DNA of 64,000 nt from Nitrospinaceae bacterium (lineage in GTDB: Bacteria; Nitrospinota; Nitrospinia; Nitrospinales; VA-1): assembly GCA_029261655.1 (NCBI GenBank), contig JAJDAY010000026.1:1-64000 (forward strand). Reading direction: 5' to 3'. The notes beneath the pieces are model-generated. The model was not told where the DNA came from, made no database searches, and saw only the letters and a program-made list of their open reading frames with translations. Positions 10,301 to 19,672 of the stretch are shown here, piece by piece. A program made the translations under genes and the position numbers. The first letter of the stretch is position 1; every line of letters starts with the position of its first letter.

Positions 10301-10787
10301 GTTTTTTAAATCGATTGCGGATCAAGGTCTTGAACAATGGAAGTCATCGACCTTGAACAAGATGGAATCCCTACTCGAAACCGCGCTTTTTGGCGAGGGC
10401 CTGACTCCCACACAAATGCAATCCGCCATTCAAACGGGAATCAGGGCAATAACAAATATTACCGAAGATAAAACCGGGCGGTGGATACTCAGCGACCATG
10501 AAGATGCACTTTCAGAATATCCTCTGACAGGATTTATCAAGCAAATATACATTAACAAAATTCTTGATCGTACGTTTATCGATTCAGAAGGAGTGCGATG
10601 GATCATCGACTATAAAACCGGTGAGCACCAGGGCGCCAATCTGGAACATTATTTCCGGGAAGAAGTAAAACGTTACAGGTCGCAGTTGGAACAATATGAG
10701 GAACTGTTTAAACTCAAAGGCGAAAACCGTCCAATTAAAAAAGCGCTTTATTACCCGCTACATAAAAGATTGGTCGAAATAATATAA
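7383..10787 (+). CDS. AddA-like UvrD/REP helicase-nuclease
   Basis: About 1,134 residues with a complete set of superfamily 1 helicase motifs: QAPAGSGKTELL (I), AVTFTRKAAGEMKSRI (Ia), LFDEYQDTS (II), FIVGDPMQSIYRFRDAE (III), LQTNFRS (IV), IMTMHKAKGLEFDCVILPG (V) and LLYVAATRTKKQLHL (VI). The C-terminus adds a RecB-like nuclease domain: GNVLHAFFK near 960 and WIIDYKTGEH near 1075, with the catalytic D and K. With the upstream nuclease it should form an AddAB-type resecting complex. The start is ATG at 7383 in a TGATG overlap with the upstream stop, served by GGAGG at 7371-7375; a GTG at 7380 is an alternative. Translational coupling is likely. Confidence 0.92.
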   Translation: MPPITDANAREQALNLTRSFIVQAPAGSGKTELLIQRYLGLLGTVHFPEQILAVTFTRKAAGEMKSRIIVALQAAQNSTPPESDHERKTWQLAKAALAQNSRENWSLLENPARLKIQTIDSFCAGLTQQMPILSKTGGGLSIQENAQKLYTETAHRILTRVEEDSPVGESVRIILSHLDNLKSSFLKRIVQLLEKRDQWMIEFFDKFPVTEDLRTYQEDILAALIENILAATQSLIPHQAAEKLALLAAYSGTNLAGQAPKHNNACLKTLTHALPDPTVNNLNQWKALANLLLTNAGGLRKTINVSMGFPAGKKGTEAQDMKEEFLKLLASLSMEPVLLNLLEEIQKLPDPKFTDEEWKVLQATLNLLPEISATLRKIFIEQQKTDFTEISLAASEALGEELNPTDLLLYLDTRIQHILFDEYQDTSFKQHELLKLLTAGWDPDDGRSLFIVGDPMQSIYRFRDAEVGIFLQIQREKRIGNIPLTLLKLQTNFRSQKEFVDWVNECFKTIFPISNNEDLGAVEFSESSADPSKAQDMKAGTFHHPIPGTDSEKQAEEEAQQIADLIISLRKTDPDNTIAILVRARTHLQAIVRKFQETKIANKFRDLKIAIKSEEIDPLTSRPAIQDLLALMRALLSEWDRVAWLSILRAPWCGLSLKDIHRLCELDKESTVWTLLNDSVRFEKLSGDGQARVKNFIQRIEPALKIFPSANFRDLLEGCWIQLGGHACVDAATKEDIEVFFNEITNTLESADANMLENFHRVLDNLYASPTVTEENPVQIMTMHKAKGLEFDCVILPGLGRTSKREEKRLVFWMTHGDDMLIAPIEEKGGRNSQVYDFLARLDRDKEQFESMRLLYVAATRTKKQLHLFGHVKKNKDTSGPEKNSLLHKLWPHLGEDWLRGLQEKKEDVSVDNSPAKDKMHTTHRLPAEFQIPEPAPNIDTGPVTEITEETDLYPEYVWAGNKARFLGNVLHAFFKSIADQGLEQWKSSTLNKMESLLETALFGEGLTPTQMQSAIQTGIRAITNITEDKTGRWILSDHEDALSEYPLTGFIKQIYINKILDRTFIDSEGVRWIIDYKTGEHQGANLEHYFREEVKRYRSQLEQYEELFKLKGENRPIKKALYYPLHKRLVEII

Positions 10788-10843
10788 ATCAGGTAACTCA
10801 CTGAATACAGGGAAAGTCAGTCTGCTAAAATGAAGAAAGGAAA

Positions 10844-10870
10844 GCGAGAGGGGAAACGCACCCCTCTCGC
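10844..10870 (-). terminator. Rho-independent terminator for clpB
   Basis: A perfect 10-bp GC-rich stem (10844-10853 pairing with 10861-10870) encloses a 7-nt loop. On the minus strand it is followed by a T-rich tract (TTTCCTTTCTTC), and it lies 73 bp beyond the clpB stop. On the plus strand no T-run follows, so it mainly serves clpB. Confidence 0.8.
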
Positions 10871-10942
10871 GGCAGGAACGCAAAAACCCGAAGGTTGTGC
10901 GCGCCACAAATAGCGATGCCGAAAGATCGGCAACAAAACTTC

Positions 10943-13624
10943 TTATTTTTCCATAAGTTCATCCGTATTTTTATTGCTGGATGTCTTTTTGAACTCAAAT
11001 TTCTCAGACGTCCCGTTCGTATCGACAGAAATATCATCCCCGTCGTCAAAGACTTCCTCCAGAATTTTCATCGAAATCGGGTCCTGCAGATATTTCTGCA
11101 CCGCCCTCTTTAAAGGTCTCGCTCCAAACACCGGGTCGTACCCCTTCTCGGCCAGAACATCCTTGACCTTTTCGGACAAATGCAGAGTCATCCGCTTCTC
11201 CGCCAAGCGTTTTCTTAAATCCGTCAGTTGAACCTCGACGATCTCTTTGATCCGCTCCCGGCTCAGATTTCGGAATAATACGATGTCATCAATCCGGTTG
11301 AGAAATTCGGGACGAAAATAATTCCGCAATTCCAGGCGCACCGCTTCCTGAACTTTTTCATATTCCGCCTGCCAGACTTCAGCCGACCCATCAGCACTCT
11401 CACCTTCAAGCCGGGCGGCTTCCAATCCCGCATCCTGAATCATTTTACCGCCGATGTTGGAAGTCATGAGAATGACTGTGTTTTTAAAATCCACCGTTTT
11501 GCCGTGCCCGTCGGTCAACCGGCCTTCATCCAAAATTTGCAGGAATATATTGAACACGTCCGCATGGGCCTTTTCTATTTCGTCAAACAACACCACACTG
11601 TAAGGTTTGCGACGGACATGCTCAGTGAGATAGCCGCCCTCCTCATAGCCCACATATCCTGGAGGAGCGCCGATCAACCGCGCAACGGAATGTTTCTCCA
11701 TATACTCGGACATATCGATCCGCACCATTGCCTGCTCATCATCAAATAGAAACTCCGCCAAAGATCGGGCCAGCTGAGTTTTCCCCACACCGGTGGGTCC
11801 CAGAAACAGAAACGTTCCAATCGGGCGATTGGGTTCCTGTAGACCAGCTCTTGCCCGCCGAATGGCATTCGAAACCAGACGTACGGCGTCGTCCTGACCG
11901 ACCACGCGCTGGCGTAAAGTATCTTCCATTTTTAACAATCGATTTTTCTCAGATTGTTGCATCCGCTCCACCGGGATGCCGGTCCATCGGCAGATGATGT
12001 TGCAGATTTCTTCTTCCCCAACTTCTTCATTGAGAATTTGACCATCACTTTGAGCGGCCTTCAACCTTTGCTCCAGGTCACTCGCTTCTTTTTGCAGGCG
12101 CGGCAGGGACCCGTATTTTAACTCGGCGGCTTCTTCCAGACGCCCTTCCCGTTCTGCGTTGCCTGCGTCCTGAGTGGTCCGTTCTATTTCTTCCTGCAAT
12201 CTTCGCTTTTCCTCAATAATTTTTTTCTCTTGCTTCCATTGTTCCTTGAGGGAAGTACAAACCGTTTTCAGGGAATTGATTTCTCCGTCAATCTGTTCCA
12301 GCCGTATTTTGGACTCTGTATCTTGCTCCTTTTTGAGTGCCTCCCGTTCAATCTCCAATTGGGTTATTTTTCTCTGATGAGTGTCAATTTCCGCAGGGAG
12401 GGAGTCGATCTGCATTCGAAGGCTGGAAGCGGCCTCATCAATCAAGTCGATGGCTTTGTCGGGAAGAAACCGGTCGGCAATGTACCGATGCGACAAACGC
12501 GCCGCCGCCAGTATCGCCGCATCCTGAATGCGAACTCCGTGATGAATTTCGTATTTCCCCTTCAATCCTCGAAGAATCGAAATCGTATCTTCCACAGAAG
12601 GTTCACCGACCATCACCGGCTGAAACCTGCGTTCCAGGGCCGCGTCCTTTTCGATGTGCTTTTTATATTCCGAGAGCGTGGTCGCGCCGACGCACCGAAG
12701 CTCCCCTCTCGCCAATGCGGGCTTGAGCATGTTGGATGCGTCCATAGACCCTTCTGCTGAACCCGCCCCGACAAGGGTGTGCAATTCATCAATGAAAAGG
12801 ATGATTTCTCCTTCGCTATGGTTGATCTCTTTAATAACGGCCTTGAGGCGATCTTCAAACTCCCCACGGTATTTTGTTCCCGCAACCAGTTGACCAAGAT
12901 CCAGCATGAGAATGCGCTTGTCTTTGAGTCCTTCAGGAACATCCTTGTGATGAATCCGTTGGGCAAGCCCTTCCACGATCGCGGTTTTACCCACTCCTGG
13001 TTCGCCGATAAGGACCGGATTATTTTTGGTTCTACGGGAAAGTACTTGAATGACTCGGCGGATTTCCTGATCGCGACCGATAACGGGGTCCAGCTTATCG
13101 TTACGCGCCCGTTCTGTCATATCAATACAAAATTTATCGAGGACCTGATATTTGGATTCTGGATTCTGATCGGTCACACGATGACTGCCACGAATGGTCA
13201 GCAACGCCTGCAATAAGACATCGCGCGACAAGCCGAGGGACTTAAAAGTTTTTCCTGCACTGGAACCGGTATTTTGCGCCACCGCCAGAAAAATATGCTC
13301 CGCGCTTAAAAATTCATCCTTCATTTTTCCGGCTTCTTCAAACCCCTTTTCTATCGCCTCTTTCAGCGAAGGGGAAATAAAGACCTGACTGGCTCCTCCG
13401 GAAACGCGGGGCAAATTTTTCCTGGTTGCTTCAAGCTTAGCCACAAGCTCCGCAGGCTCTACACCCACTTTTTTCAACAAAGTTGTGGATATTCCATCTG
13501 CATCCTCCAGCAGGCACAAAAGTAGATGCTCACATTCGATCCCCTGGTGATTCTCTTTTTCTGCAAGAGATTGGGAAGCGGTGATCGCTTCCTGAAGCTT
13601 GATGGTCATCCGGTCAAATCGCAT
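10943..13624 (-). CDS. clpB: ClpB disaggregase (AAA+ chaperone)
   Basis: 893 residues with full ClpB/Hsp104 architecture. There is an N-terminal Clp repeat domain ([12 protein letters not shown]), a first AAA+ module with [15 protein letters not shown] and [10 protein letters not shown], and a long coiled-coil M domain (about 410-530) that distinguishes ClpB from ClpA/C. The second AAA+ module has [16 protein letters not shown] and LFDEIEKAH, followed by the D2 small domain [16 protein letters not shown]. It rescues aggregated proteins with DnaK in the cytoplasm. It is slightly longer than usual (about 860) because of a hydrophilic insertion near 740 ([10 protein letters not shown]) and a Lys/Asn-rich C-terminal tail of about 25 residues. 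It is a single-gene unit with its own promoter-like element and terminator. Confidence 0.97.
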   Translation of the reverse strand: MRFDRMTIKLQEAITASQSLAEKENHQGIECEHLLLCLLEDADGISTTLLKKVGVEPAELVAKLEATRKNLPRVSGGASQVFISPSLKEAIEKGFEEAGKMKDEFLSAEHIFLAVAQNTGSSAGKTFKSLGLSRDVLLQALLTIRGSHRVTDQNPESKYQVLDKFCIDMTERARNDKLDPVIGRDQEIRRVIQVLSRRTKNNPVLIGEPGVGKTAIVEGLAQRIHHKDVPEGLKDKRILMLDLGQLVAGTKYRGEFEDRLKAVIKEINHSEGEIILFIDELHTLVGAGSAEGSMDASNMLKPALARGELRCVGATTLSEYKKHIEKDAALERRFQPVMVGEPSVEDTISILRGLKGKYEIHHGVRIQDAAILAAARLSHRYIADRFLPDKAIDLIDEAASSLRMQIDSLPAEIDTHQRKITQLEIEREALKKEQDTESKIRLEQIDGEINSLKTVCTSLKEQWKQEKKIIEEKRRLQEEIERTTQDAGNAEREGRLEEAAELKYGSLPRLQKEASDLEQRLKAAQSDGQILNEEVGEEEICNIICRWTGIPVERMQQSEKNRLLKMEDTLRQRVVGQDDAVRLVSNAIRRARAGLQEPNRPIGTFLFLGPTGVGKTQLARSLAEFLFDDEQAMVRIDMSEYMEKHSVARLIGAPPGYVGYEEGGYLTEHVRRKPYSVVLFDEIEKAHADVFNIFLQILDEGRLTDGHGKTVDFKNTVILMTSNIGGKMIQDAGLEAARLEGESADGSAEVWQAEYEKVQEAVRLELRNYFRPEFLNRIDDIVLFRNLSRERIKEIVEVQLTDLRKRLAEKRMTLHLSEKVKDVLAEKGYDPVFGARPLKRAVQKYLQDPISMKILEEVFDDGDDISVDTNGTSEKFEFKKTSSNKNTDELMEK

Positions 13625-13667
13625 GAAGGAACCTCAAATTAAAAAATTGTAATTTCACATCTAATTT

Positions 13668-13696
13668 GAAATAAGACCGGAAAACCGTATTGTCAA
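13668..13696 (-). promoter_or_regulatory. Candidate sigma70-type promoter of clpB
   Basis: On the minus strand a consensus TTGACA (13691-13696) is followed after 17 bases by TATTTC (13668-13673), about 44 bp before the clpB ATG. It does not look like a sigma32 site (no CCCCAT-like -10). The call rests on pattern alone. Confidence 0.45.
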
Positions 13697-13737
13697 GGCA
13701 GGATAGAAAGGGATTGAAAAGCGGAACTTTACCATAT

Positions 13738-13780
13738 ATACCGGCTTGCCGGTATTGGCACAATAGCCGGAAACTCCGGC
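13738..13780 (-). terminator. Two GC-rich hairpins after trxB (possible terminator)
   Basis: Two small inverted repeats lie between the trxB stop and the clpB start: a 7-bp stem 13738-13744/13749-13755 with a 4-nt loop, and a 6-bp stem 13766-13771/13775-13780 with a 3-nt loop. Neither has a good T-tract, so they may only weakly separate the trxB operon from clpB. Confidence 0.3.
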
Positions 13781-13819
13781 AATTTCGTTAGATTTTTTGG
13801 GGCAGGAAAGGCCTGATCG

Positions 13820-14770
13820 TTAAACCAGACCCTTTTCGGCAAGCCAGCGTTCTGCTTCCAGAGCCGCGGCGCAACCGGTTCCAGCGGCGGTGACAGCCTG
13901 GCGGTATTTTTGATCGTGAACGTCCCCGGCGGCAAAAACACCTTCCACGCTGGTTTCCTGGGTTCCGGGTTTCACGGTAATATATCCTTTATCATCCAGA
14001 TCAACCTGGCCTTGAAATACGCTGGTGTTGGGAGTGTGGCCGATAGCGTAAAAAATACCTGCGACATCCAGCTCTTTAACTGCGTTGGTTTTGACGTTTT
14101 TAATTTTAGCGCCGGTGACGTAGTCCTCACCCAAGGCATCTTCAAATACGGTGTCCCAGATGATTTCCAGCTTCTCATTTTTTAACGCCCGTTCCTGCAT
14201 TATTTTTGACGCGCGTAATTCGTCTCGCCGATGCACCATATAAACTTTCGAACCGAATTTAGTCAAAAACGTGCCTTCTTCAACAGCCGTGTCGCCGCCG
14301 CCGATCACCATCAGCGGTTGATTGCGAAACATGGGCAACGCCCCGTCGCACACCGCGCAGGCGGACATGCCGTTGTTCCACATTTTTTCCTCATTGGGAA
14401 CGCCCATTCTTTTTGCCGTGGCGCCGGTGCTGATAATCACAGAATTTGCCAGCACCTCGGTTTCATCCGATTTGATCCGAAAAGGCCGTTTACTGAAATC
14501 AACTTCCACCACATCCTGCTGAACCATTCCCGTTCCAAAACGCTCCGCCTGTTTACGGAATAACTGCATCAATTCGGGTCCTTCTATGCCTTCTGGAAAA
14601 CCGGGATAATTTTCAACTTCCGTAGTGGTGGTCAACTGCCCGCCCGCCGAGCCCCCCATCACATAGCCTTCATACATAAAAGGAGAAAGATTCGCCCTCG
14701 CCGCATAAATAGCGGCTGTGTGACCTGCGGGGCCGGAACCAATGATGACTACATTTTTAACATCTGACAT
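13820..14770 (-). CDS. trxB: Thioredoxin reductase TrxB
   Basis: 316 residues, the length of low-molecular-weight thioredoxin reductases. The FAD-binding GSGPAGHTAAIYAARA is at the N-terminus, the redox-active disulfide CAVC followed by DGALP is near residue 136, and the NADPH site GGGDTAVEEGTFL follows. The C-terminal FAD motif GVFAAGDVHDQKYRQAV is also present. The active-site middle residues are Ala-Val rather than the usual Ala-Thr. It reduces thioredoxin with NADPH in the cytoplasm. It is the last gene of a minus-strand operon, 6 bp after the SUMF1-like gene. Confidence 0.96.
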   Translation of the reverse strand: MSDVKNVVIIGSGPAGHTAAIYAARANLSPFMYEGYVMGGSAGGQLTTTTEVENYPGFPEGIEGPELMQLFRKQAERFGTGMVQQDVVEVDFSKRPFRIKSDETEVLANSVIISTGATAKRMGVPNEEKMWNNGMSACAVCDGALPMFRNQPLMVIGGGDTAVEEGTFLTKFGSKVYMVHRRDELRASKIMQERALKNEKLEIIWDTVFEDALGEDYVTGAKIKNVKTNAVKELDVAGIFYAIGHTPNTSVFQGQVDLDDKGYITVKPGTQETSVEGVFAAGDVHDQKYRQAVTAAGTGCAAALEAERWLAEKGLV

Positions 14771-14776
14771 TGACGA

Positions 14777-15520
14777 TCAACCTTTCTCAGAAGAAGGGGT
14801 CACACAACGAAACCCGACATCACTGTAGCGCAATTCGGGGGACCTGAAGACCCGGTCCGACACCCTCAAATAATGACTGGGTGAATTCCATGATCCACCG
14901 CGAACAACTTTATCTTTGCCTGACGCAGGTCCTTCGGGATTGACAGACACACCTTCGGTCTCATACGGACCGTACCAATCCTGCGTCCACTCATTCACAT
15001 TTCCCATCATATCGTATAACCCATTCGAGTTGGGATCGAGCTGGCCCACTTTTCGGGTCGCTCCCTGATCATACTTCCTGCCAAAATGGGCACCACCCGG
15101 ATTATCTCCCTTAGCCGCGCGTTCCCATTCGGCCTCAGTGGGAAGTCGCCCTCCCCTCCACAGGCAATACGACCTGGCATCTTCCCAGGTCACAAACACC
15201 ACTGGCTGATCGGGTTGATTGAATTCCCGCGGCCTGTCTTCGTGCAGAGCATTGGGGCCACATTCCCCCGCCGCGAAACATTTTTGGTAATCGGAGTTGG
15301 TCACCTCATGAGTGTCGACCGCATACGAATCCAGCCGCACCTTATGAGGAACTTCGTCACTGCACCAATCTGAATTGCTCTGTTCATCAACGCAATAGGT
15401 GTCCCCCATAACGAATTCTCCAGCTTCAATTCGCTTCCCTGTTTGCGTTTCCGCAAAAAGAAGTTGCCCGCTATCAAGCAATAAGATGATAAAAACAACC
15501 GCTGAGATTTTAATTTTCAT
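14777..15520 (-). CDS. Exported SUMF1/FGE-like (formylglycine-generating enzyme fold) protein, probably non-catalytic
   Basis: About 247 residues: a signal peptide (to about residue 24) and a C-type-lectin-like FGE-sulfatase domain. Family landmarks are F-V-M-G-D, DTHEVTNSDYQKC, QPVVFVTWEDARSYCLW, GGRLPTEAEWERAAKG, GLYDMMGNVNEWTQDWYG and VVRGGSWNSPSHYLR. True formylglycine-generating enzymes carry two active-site cysteines just after GGSW; here that segment is N-S-P-S-H-Y-L, without cysteines, so sulfatase activation is unlikely. Extra cysteines (in DTYCVDEQ, DWCSDE, KCFAAGEC) may form disulfides in the periplasm. The start is ATG at 15520 with GGGGTGG just upstream; a TTG at 15532 is rejected. 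It sits between thrC and trxB. Confidence 0.85.
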   Translation of the reverse strand: MKIKISAVVFIILLLDSGQLLFAETQTGKRIEAGEFVMGDTYCVDEQSNSDWCSDEVPHKVRLDSYAVDTHEVTNSDYQKCFAAGECGPNALHEDRPREFNQPDQPVVFVTWEDARSYCLWRGGRLPTEAEWERAAKGDNPGGAHFGRKYDQGATRKVGQLDPNSNGLYDMMGNVNEWTQDWYGPYETEGVSVNPEGPASGKDKVVRGGSWNSPSHYLRVSDRVFRSPELRYSDVGFRCVTPSSEKG

Positions 15521-15537
15521 GCCACCCCGCAAATAGT

Positions 15538-16866
15538 TCAGGCTTTGATATTTTCAAATATAGTATCTCTGACACGGTCATAGTCCGCAGGAAGTTCAAT
15601 CGCCTTAAAAGGATACTCCGATTCCACGCCTTCTAACTCATTCAAATGGTATTTGGTTAAAAAATCCGTGAACTTCAAACCATTTGCCGTTGAAATCACC
15701 ACCACCTTGTCGGAAGGTTTAAAAACTCCCCGCTTCGCCAGTTTTTCTGTGACCGCCAAAGCCACCGCCGTATGCGGACAACACAATAAGCCCGTTCGGT
15801 TGGCTCTACCCGCGGCATTGGCCAGTTCGGTTTCTGTCGCCTCTTCGACAATGCCGTCAAAAGCCTGAAGGACGCGCATGGCTTTTTTTACGCTCACCGG
15901 ATCGCCGATCTGGATCGCCGATGCCAAAGTTGTTTCGGCCTGAATAGGATTGAACTCTTTAAATCCTTTTTTAAAACTTCGGTATAATGGATTGGCGCGT
16001 TCCGCCTGTGCGCACACCAGCCGGGGAAGTTTGGAGATGATGCCAAGATCGTAAAGCATCTGAAAACCTTTTCCCAATGCGCTGACGTTGCCCAAATTAC
16101 CGCCGGGGACAACCACAAAGTCCGGAACTTCCCAGTTCAACTGTTGAACCAGTTCAAAGCTGATCGTTTTTTGTCCCTCGATTCTGAGAGAGTTCATCGA
16201 ATTGGCGAGGTAAATCTCGTCTTCCGAACACAATTTTTGCACCAGTTTCATGCAACCATCGAAATCGGTATCCAGAGATAAGGTCAGCACTCCATGCGTG
16301 ATAGGCTGAATCAACTGTGTGAGAGAAACTTTATCTTTGGGTAAAAATACGATGGCGGGAATTCCTGCAACGGCACAATAAGCCGCCAACGCGGCGGAGG
16401 TATCACCCGTAGACGCGCAGGCCACGGCGCGGATATTCTTACCGCCGGCAATCATTTGTTTGACCATGGACACAAGGACCGTCATGCCCAGATCTTTAAA
16501 AGAGCCTGTATGGGCCATTCCGCATTGTTTGATCCAAAGATCGTTGAGCCCCCATAATTTGCCCAGCCTTTCGGCCCAGAAAAGATTCGTTCCTCCCTCA
16601 AACGTTGAAACGACGTTATTATTTTCTACATTAGGGCAAACCAGTTCTTTTTTGCCCCACACCGAACTGCCATAGGGCCAGTCATTGGCGCGATAACGCT
16701 CGACAAAAACCTGTTTCCATTCCTTGCCGGATCGTTTCTTGAGCTGGTCCATATCGTGCTTCACTTCCAGCAGTTCCCCGCAGTCGGGACACCGATAGAT
16801 AATTTCAGTGAGTTCGTACCGTTGCGAACAACCGTTGATGCACTGAAACCAGGCGTGTAATTCCAT
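15538..16866 (-). CDS. thrC: Threonine synthase ThrC
   Basis: 442 residues. It converts O-phosphohomoserine to threonine with pyridoxal phosphate. The N-terminus carries a zinc ribbon (C9, C13, C26, C29) seen in many bacterial threonine synthases. The PLP lysine lies in HTGSFKDLGM around residue 125, and the phosphate-binding loop is VVPGGNLGNVSALGKG. It begins 2 bp after hom and ends 17 bp before the SUMF1-like gene, so hom and thrC are certainly one operon for threonine synthesis. Confidence 0.95.
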   Translation of the reverse strand: MELHAWFQCINGCSQRYELTEIIYRCPDCGELLEVKHDMDQLKKRSGKEWKQVFVERYRANDWPYGSSVWGKKELVCPNVENNNVVSTFEGGTNLFWAERLGKLWGLNDLWIKQCGMAHTGSFKDLGMTVLVSMVKQMIAGGKNIRAVACASTGDTSAALAAYCAVAGIPAIVFLPKDKVSLTQLIQPITHGVLTLSLDTDFDGCMKLVQKLCSEDEIYLANSMNSLRIEGQKTISFELVQQLNWEVPDFVVVPGGNLGNVSALGKGFQMLYDLGIISKLPRLVCAQAERANPLYRSFKKGFKEFNPIQAETTLASAIQIGDPVSVKKAMRVLQAFDGIVEEATETELANAAGRANRTGLLCCPHTAVALAVTEKLAKRGVFKPSDKVVVISTANGLKFTDFLTKYHLNELEGVESEYPFKAIELPADYDRVRDTIFENIKA

Positions 16867-16868
16867 GA

Positions 16869-18167
16869 TTAATTTTCGACTCGAATCAGGTTGGATTTTT
16901 CACAAACAACGTCCAGGCGATCGATTTCGATCAAGGCATCCTGAACATTTTTCTCGGCGGAACGATGAATCATCATGACCAAAGGCACCCCTTTGCCATT
17001 GTCATCCCGGCCCCTTTGTATCATGGATTCAATACTGATCGAATGATTGCCCAATATTCCCGATATCTTGGCGAGGACCCCCGGTACATCCTTGACCCGG
17101 AAACGCAAAAAATATTCCGCTTCAATCTCGTCCATACTCTTGAGAGAAATGGGCGTGGTTTTTTGAAACGACTGCGCCGGAACACGGGTCCCTTTTCCGA
17201 TCAGCGAATTACGGACAATTTCCATCACATCCCCGACCACTGCGGCCCCTGTCGGCAATGCTCCCGCCCCATGTCCGATGAGAATATTTTCTTCCATCAA
17301 ATCATCGCAAACACGGATGGCGTTGAGCACCCCGTTGACGTTCGCCATCGGGTGGTCCATCCGAATCATGGCCGGGTGCACCCGAACATCAATCGAATTG
17401 CCGTCAAATTTGGAAATCGCCAGCAGTTTGATCCTGTATCCAAATTCTCTGGCGCATTCAATATCTTCAGGAGTGATATTGGTGATCCCCTGAACCGTTA
17501 TTTCATCCAGATTTGTCGGCGCGCCATAGGCCAGTCGTGTCAATATGGCGATTTTGTGAGCTGAATCGATGCCTTCAATATCAAAAGTCGGGTCCGCTTC
17601 GGCAAACCCTTTTTCCTGAGCCTCTTGCAGAGCCGTTTGGAAATCACAATTTTCATCGGACATTTTACTGAGAATATAGTTTGCCGTTCCATTAACGATT
17701 CCCTCAATGGTACAGATCCGATTGGCGGAAAACGCCTCGCGGATGGAACGTATGATGGGGATCGCCCCGCCGACCGCCGCCTCAAACCCAATACCCAATC
17801 CCTTTTCGTCCGCGGCTGAAAATATTTCCTCCCCGTGCTTTGCCAACAGGGCTTTATTGGCGGTCACGACATGCTTGCCATTTTGAAGGGCTTTCAGGAC
17901 AAACGACCTTGCCGGTTCGTACCCGCCGATCAGTTCGATGATGATTTCAATTTCCGGGTCGTCGAGAACAGCATCGGCGTCGGTTGTCAGCACACCCTTT
18001 GGCACCTGAACTCCCCGGTCCGTGGTGATGTCCAGATCGGCAATTTTCCCGACTTCCAGGGTCGCGCCCAGCCTCTGCCGAATCACATCCGCGTTTTCAG
18101 CAAGGATTTTGACCACCCCCGCGCCAATCGTTCCAAACCCAATCAAACCAATTTTAACATTTTTCAT
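16869..18167 (-). CDS. hom: Homoserine dehydrogenase
   Basis: 432 residues of the long, monofunctional type. The NAD(P)-binding GFGTIGAGVVKIL is at the N-terminus, ANKALLAKHG and GFEAAVGGAIPIIRSIR are in the middle, and NGTANYILSKM and EADPTFDIEGIDSAHK are catalytic-domain signatures. A C-terminal ACT domain (from about residue 350, FRVKDVPGVLAKISGILG) predicts feedback inhibition by threonine. It reduces aspartate semialdehyde to homoserine. It lies between alaC (23 bp) and thrC (2 bp). Confidence 0.97.
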   Translation of the reverse strand: MKNVKIGLIGFGTIGAGVVKILAENADVIRQRLGATLEVGKIADLDITTDRGVQVPKGVLTTDADAVLDDPEIEIIIELIGGYEPARSFVLKALQNGKHVVTANKALLAKHGEEIFSAADEKGLGIGFEAAVGGAIPIIRSIREAFSANRICTIEGIVNGTANYILSKMSDENCDFQTALQEAQEKGFAEADPTFDIEGIDSAHKIAILTRLAYGAPTNLDEITVQGITNITPEDIECAREFGYRIKLLAISKFDGNSIDVRVHPAMIRMDHPMANVNGVLNAIRVCDDLMEENILIGHGAGALPTGAAVVGDVMEIVRNSLIGKGTRVPAQSFQKTTPISLKSMDEIEAEYFLRFRVKDVPGVLAKISGILGNHSISIESMIQRGRDDNGKGVPLVMMIHRSAEKNVQDALIEIDRLDVVCEKSNLIRVEN

Positions 18168-18190
18168 TTTTCAAGTATTTATCACTGTTA

Positions 18191-19357
18191 TCACAAAATT
18201 TCCTTGATACCGCGAATGGCCTGACGGATTCGATGCTCATTTTCCACCAGGGCAATACGCACGAAATGGTCTCCGCCGTCTCCGAATCCGATTCCCGGAG
18301 AAACCGCGATTTTGGCTTTATCCAGGAGCAGTTTGGAAAACTCCAGCGACCCCATCTTTTTGTAGGCATCGGGAATTTCAGCCCAGACGAACATGGTCGC
18401 CTTGGGAGGTTCCACATGCCAGCCGATACGATTCAACCCTTCGCAAAGCACGTCTCGTCTGCTCAAATAGGTCTGGCGGATTTCTTCCACGCAATCGCTC
18501 GGACCGTTCAAGGCAATGATACCAGCGATCTGGATGGGCTGAAACATTCCGTAGTCCTGATAACTTTTGACCCTGCCCAATGCCTGGATAATGTCTTTAT
18601 TCCCCACGACGAAGCCAACCCGCCAACCCGGCATATTATAACTTTTTGACAGAGTGAATAATTCTACACCAACATCTTTCGCGCCGGGAACCTGTAAAAA
18701 ACTGGGGGCCTTGTAATCGTCGAATACCAAATCCGCATAAGCAAAGTCGTGAATTACTATCAAGTCATGCTCTTTGGCGAAAGCCACGATTTTTTCAAAA
18801 AAATCAATCTCCACCACCGCTGTTGTCGGGTTATGGGGGAAATTAATGATGATGGCTTTTGGTCGGGGCAACGACCGGTTGAAAGTTTCCAGCAGGGCTG
18901 GGAAAAAATCACTGTCCTTCCCTAAAGGAACCTGGATCACATCGCCATTCGCCAGAATAAATGCATAGGTGTGGATGGGATAGGTGGGAGTCGGCACGAG
19001 AACCGAATCGCCCGGACCGAGCAACGCCAGCGCTAAATTGGAAATTCCCTCTTTAGAGCCAATGGTGGCGATGGCCTCCGTCTCAGGGTCCAACTCCACC
19101 TGGAAGTTCCTTTGATACCAGTCGGTGATGGCCAATCGAAGTTTTGGAACCCCTCTGGACAGGGAATAGCGATGATTGGGCGCTTTTTGAGCGGCCTCGC
19201 ACAATTTGTCTACAATGTGTTTGGGCGTGGGCATGTCGGGATTGCCCATGCCAAAATCAATGATGTCATCCCCGCGTCTGCGGGCTTGAAGCTTAAGATC
19301 ATTGACAATGCCAAACACATAAGGCGGCAATCTTTTTATCGTTGGAAAATCTCTCAT
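18191..19357 (-). CDS. alaC: Class I aminotransferase, AlaC-type (alanine transaminase)
   Basis: 388 residues of the PLP-dependent fold type I family. The Schiff-base lysine is in [18 protein letters not shown] near residue 234, [11 protein letters not shown] binds the cofactor, and the C-terminal substrate arginine is in [12 protein letters not shown]. The N-terminal R-L-P-P-Y-V-F and [11 protein letters not shown] segments are those of AlaC/YfdZ proteins, which make alanine from pyruvate and glutamate; some close relatives act as LL-diaminopimelate aminotransferases. It is first in the minus-strand operon alaC-hom-thrC-SUMF1-like-trxB. Confidence 0.87.
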   Translation of the reverse strand: MRDFPTIKRLPPYVFGIVNDLKLQARRRGDDIIDFGMGNPDMPTPKHIVDKLCEAAQKAPNHRYSLSRGVPKLRLAITDWYQRNFQVELDPETEAIATIGSKEGISNLALALLGPGDSVLVPTPTYPIHTYAFILANGDVIQVPLGKDSDFFPALLETFNRSLPRPKAIIINFPHNPTTAVVEIDFFEKIVAFAKEHDLIVIHDFAYADLVFDDYKAPSFLQVPGAKDVGVELFTLSKSYNMPGWRVGFVVGNKDIIQALGRVKSYQDYGMFQPIQIAGIIALNGPSDCVEEIRQTYLSRRDVLCEGLNRIGWHVEPPKATMFVWAEIPDAYKKMGSLEFSKLLLDKAKIAVSPGIGFGDGGDHFVRIALVENEHRIRQAIRGIKEIL

Positions 19358-19672
19358 GGATCCATCAGGAATATTGTATTTGACGTGCCTTCACGCAGTC
19401 TGGAACCAAACAATCCAAGGCATGTTCCAGCCCTGAAAGGAGGGAAAATCTATGTTTTCAAAGCTCCCGGCCTGCTGACGAGGTAAGATAACATAATTTA
19501 CTGGACCCGGCAAAGCTTATAAATTATATTAAACAAATTGCAATTTCAACATGTTAACCCTGTGCTTATCTGGTTGAAAACGTCTTGAGTTCCTTCCGGG
19601 CACACCCACCATCCAAAAAAATAATTTTTACTTTATCGAACACCACCTTTTTTCTGTGAGCGGATACACCTT
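19358..19672. other. Divergent intergenic region alaC/uppP
   Basis: 315 bp between two divergent genes, so it must contain both promoters. The half nearest uppP is AT-rich. I see no convincing -35/-10 pair, leader peptide, attenuator or riboswitch. Confidence 0.4.

Noticed and set aside
13668..13696. Sigma32 heat-shock promoter for clpB
   Set aside because: The element fits the sigma70 pattern better and lacks the sigma32 -10 sequence.
14777..15520. True formylglycine-generating enzyme
   Set aside because: The catalytic cysteine pair after GGSW is absent and no sulfatase gene is nearby.
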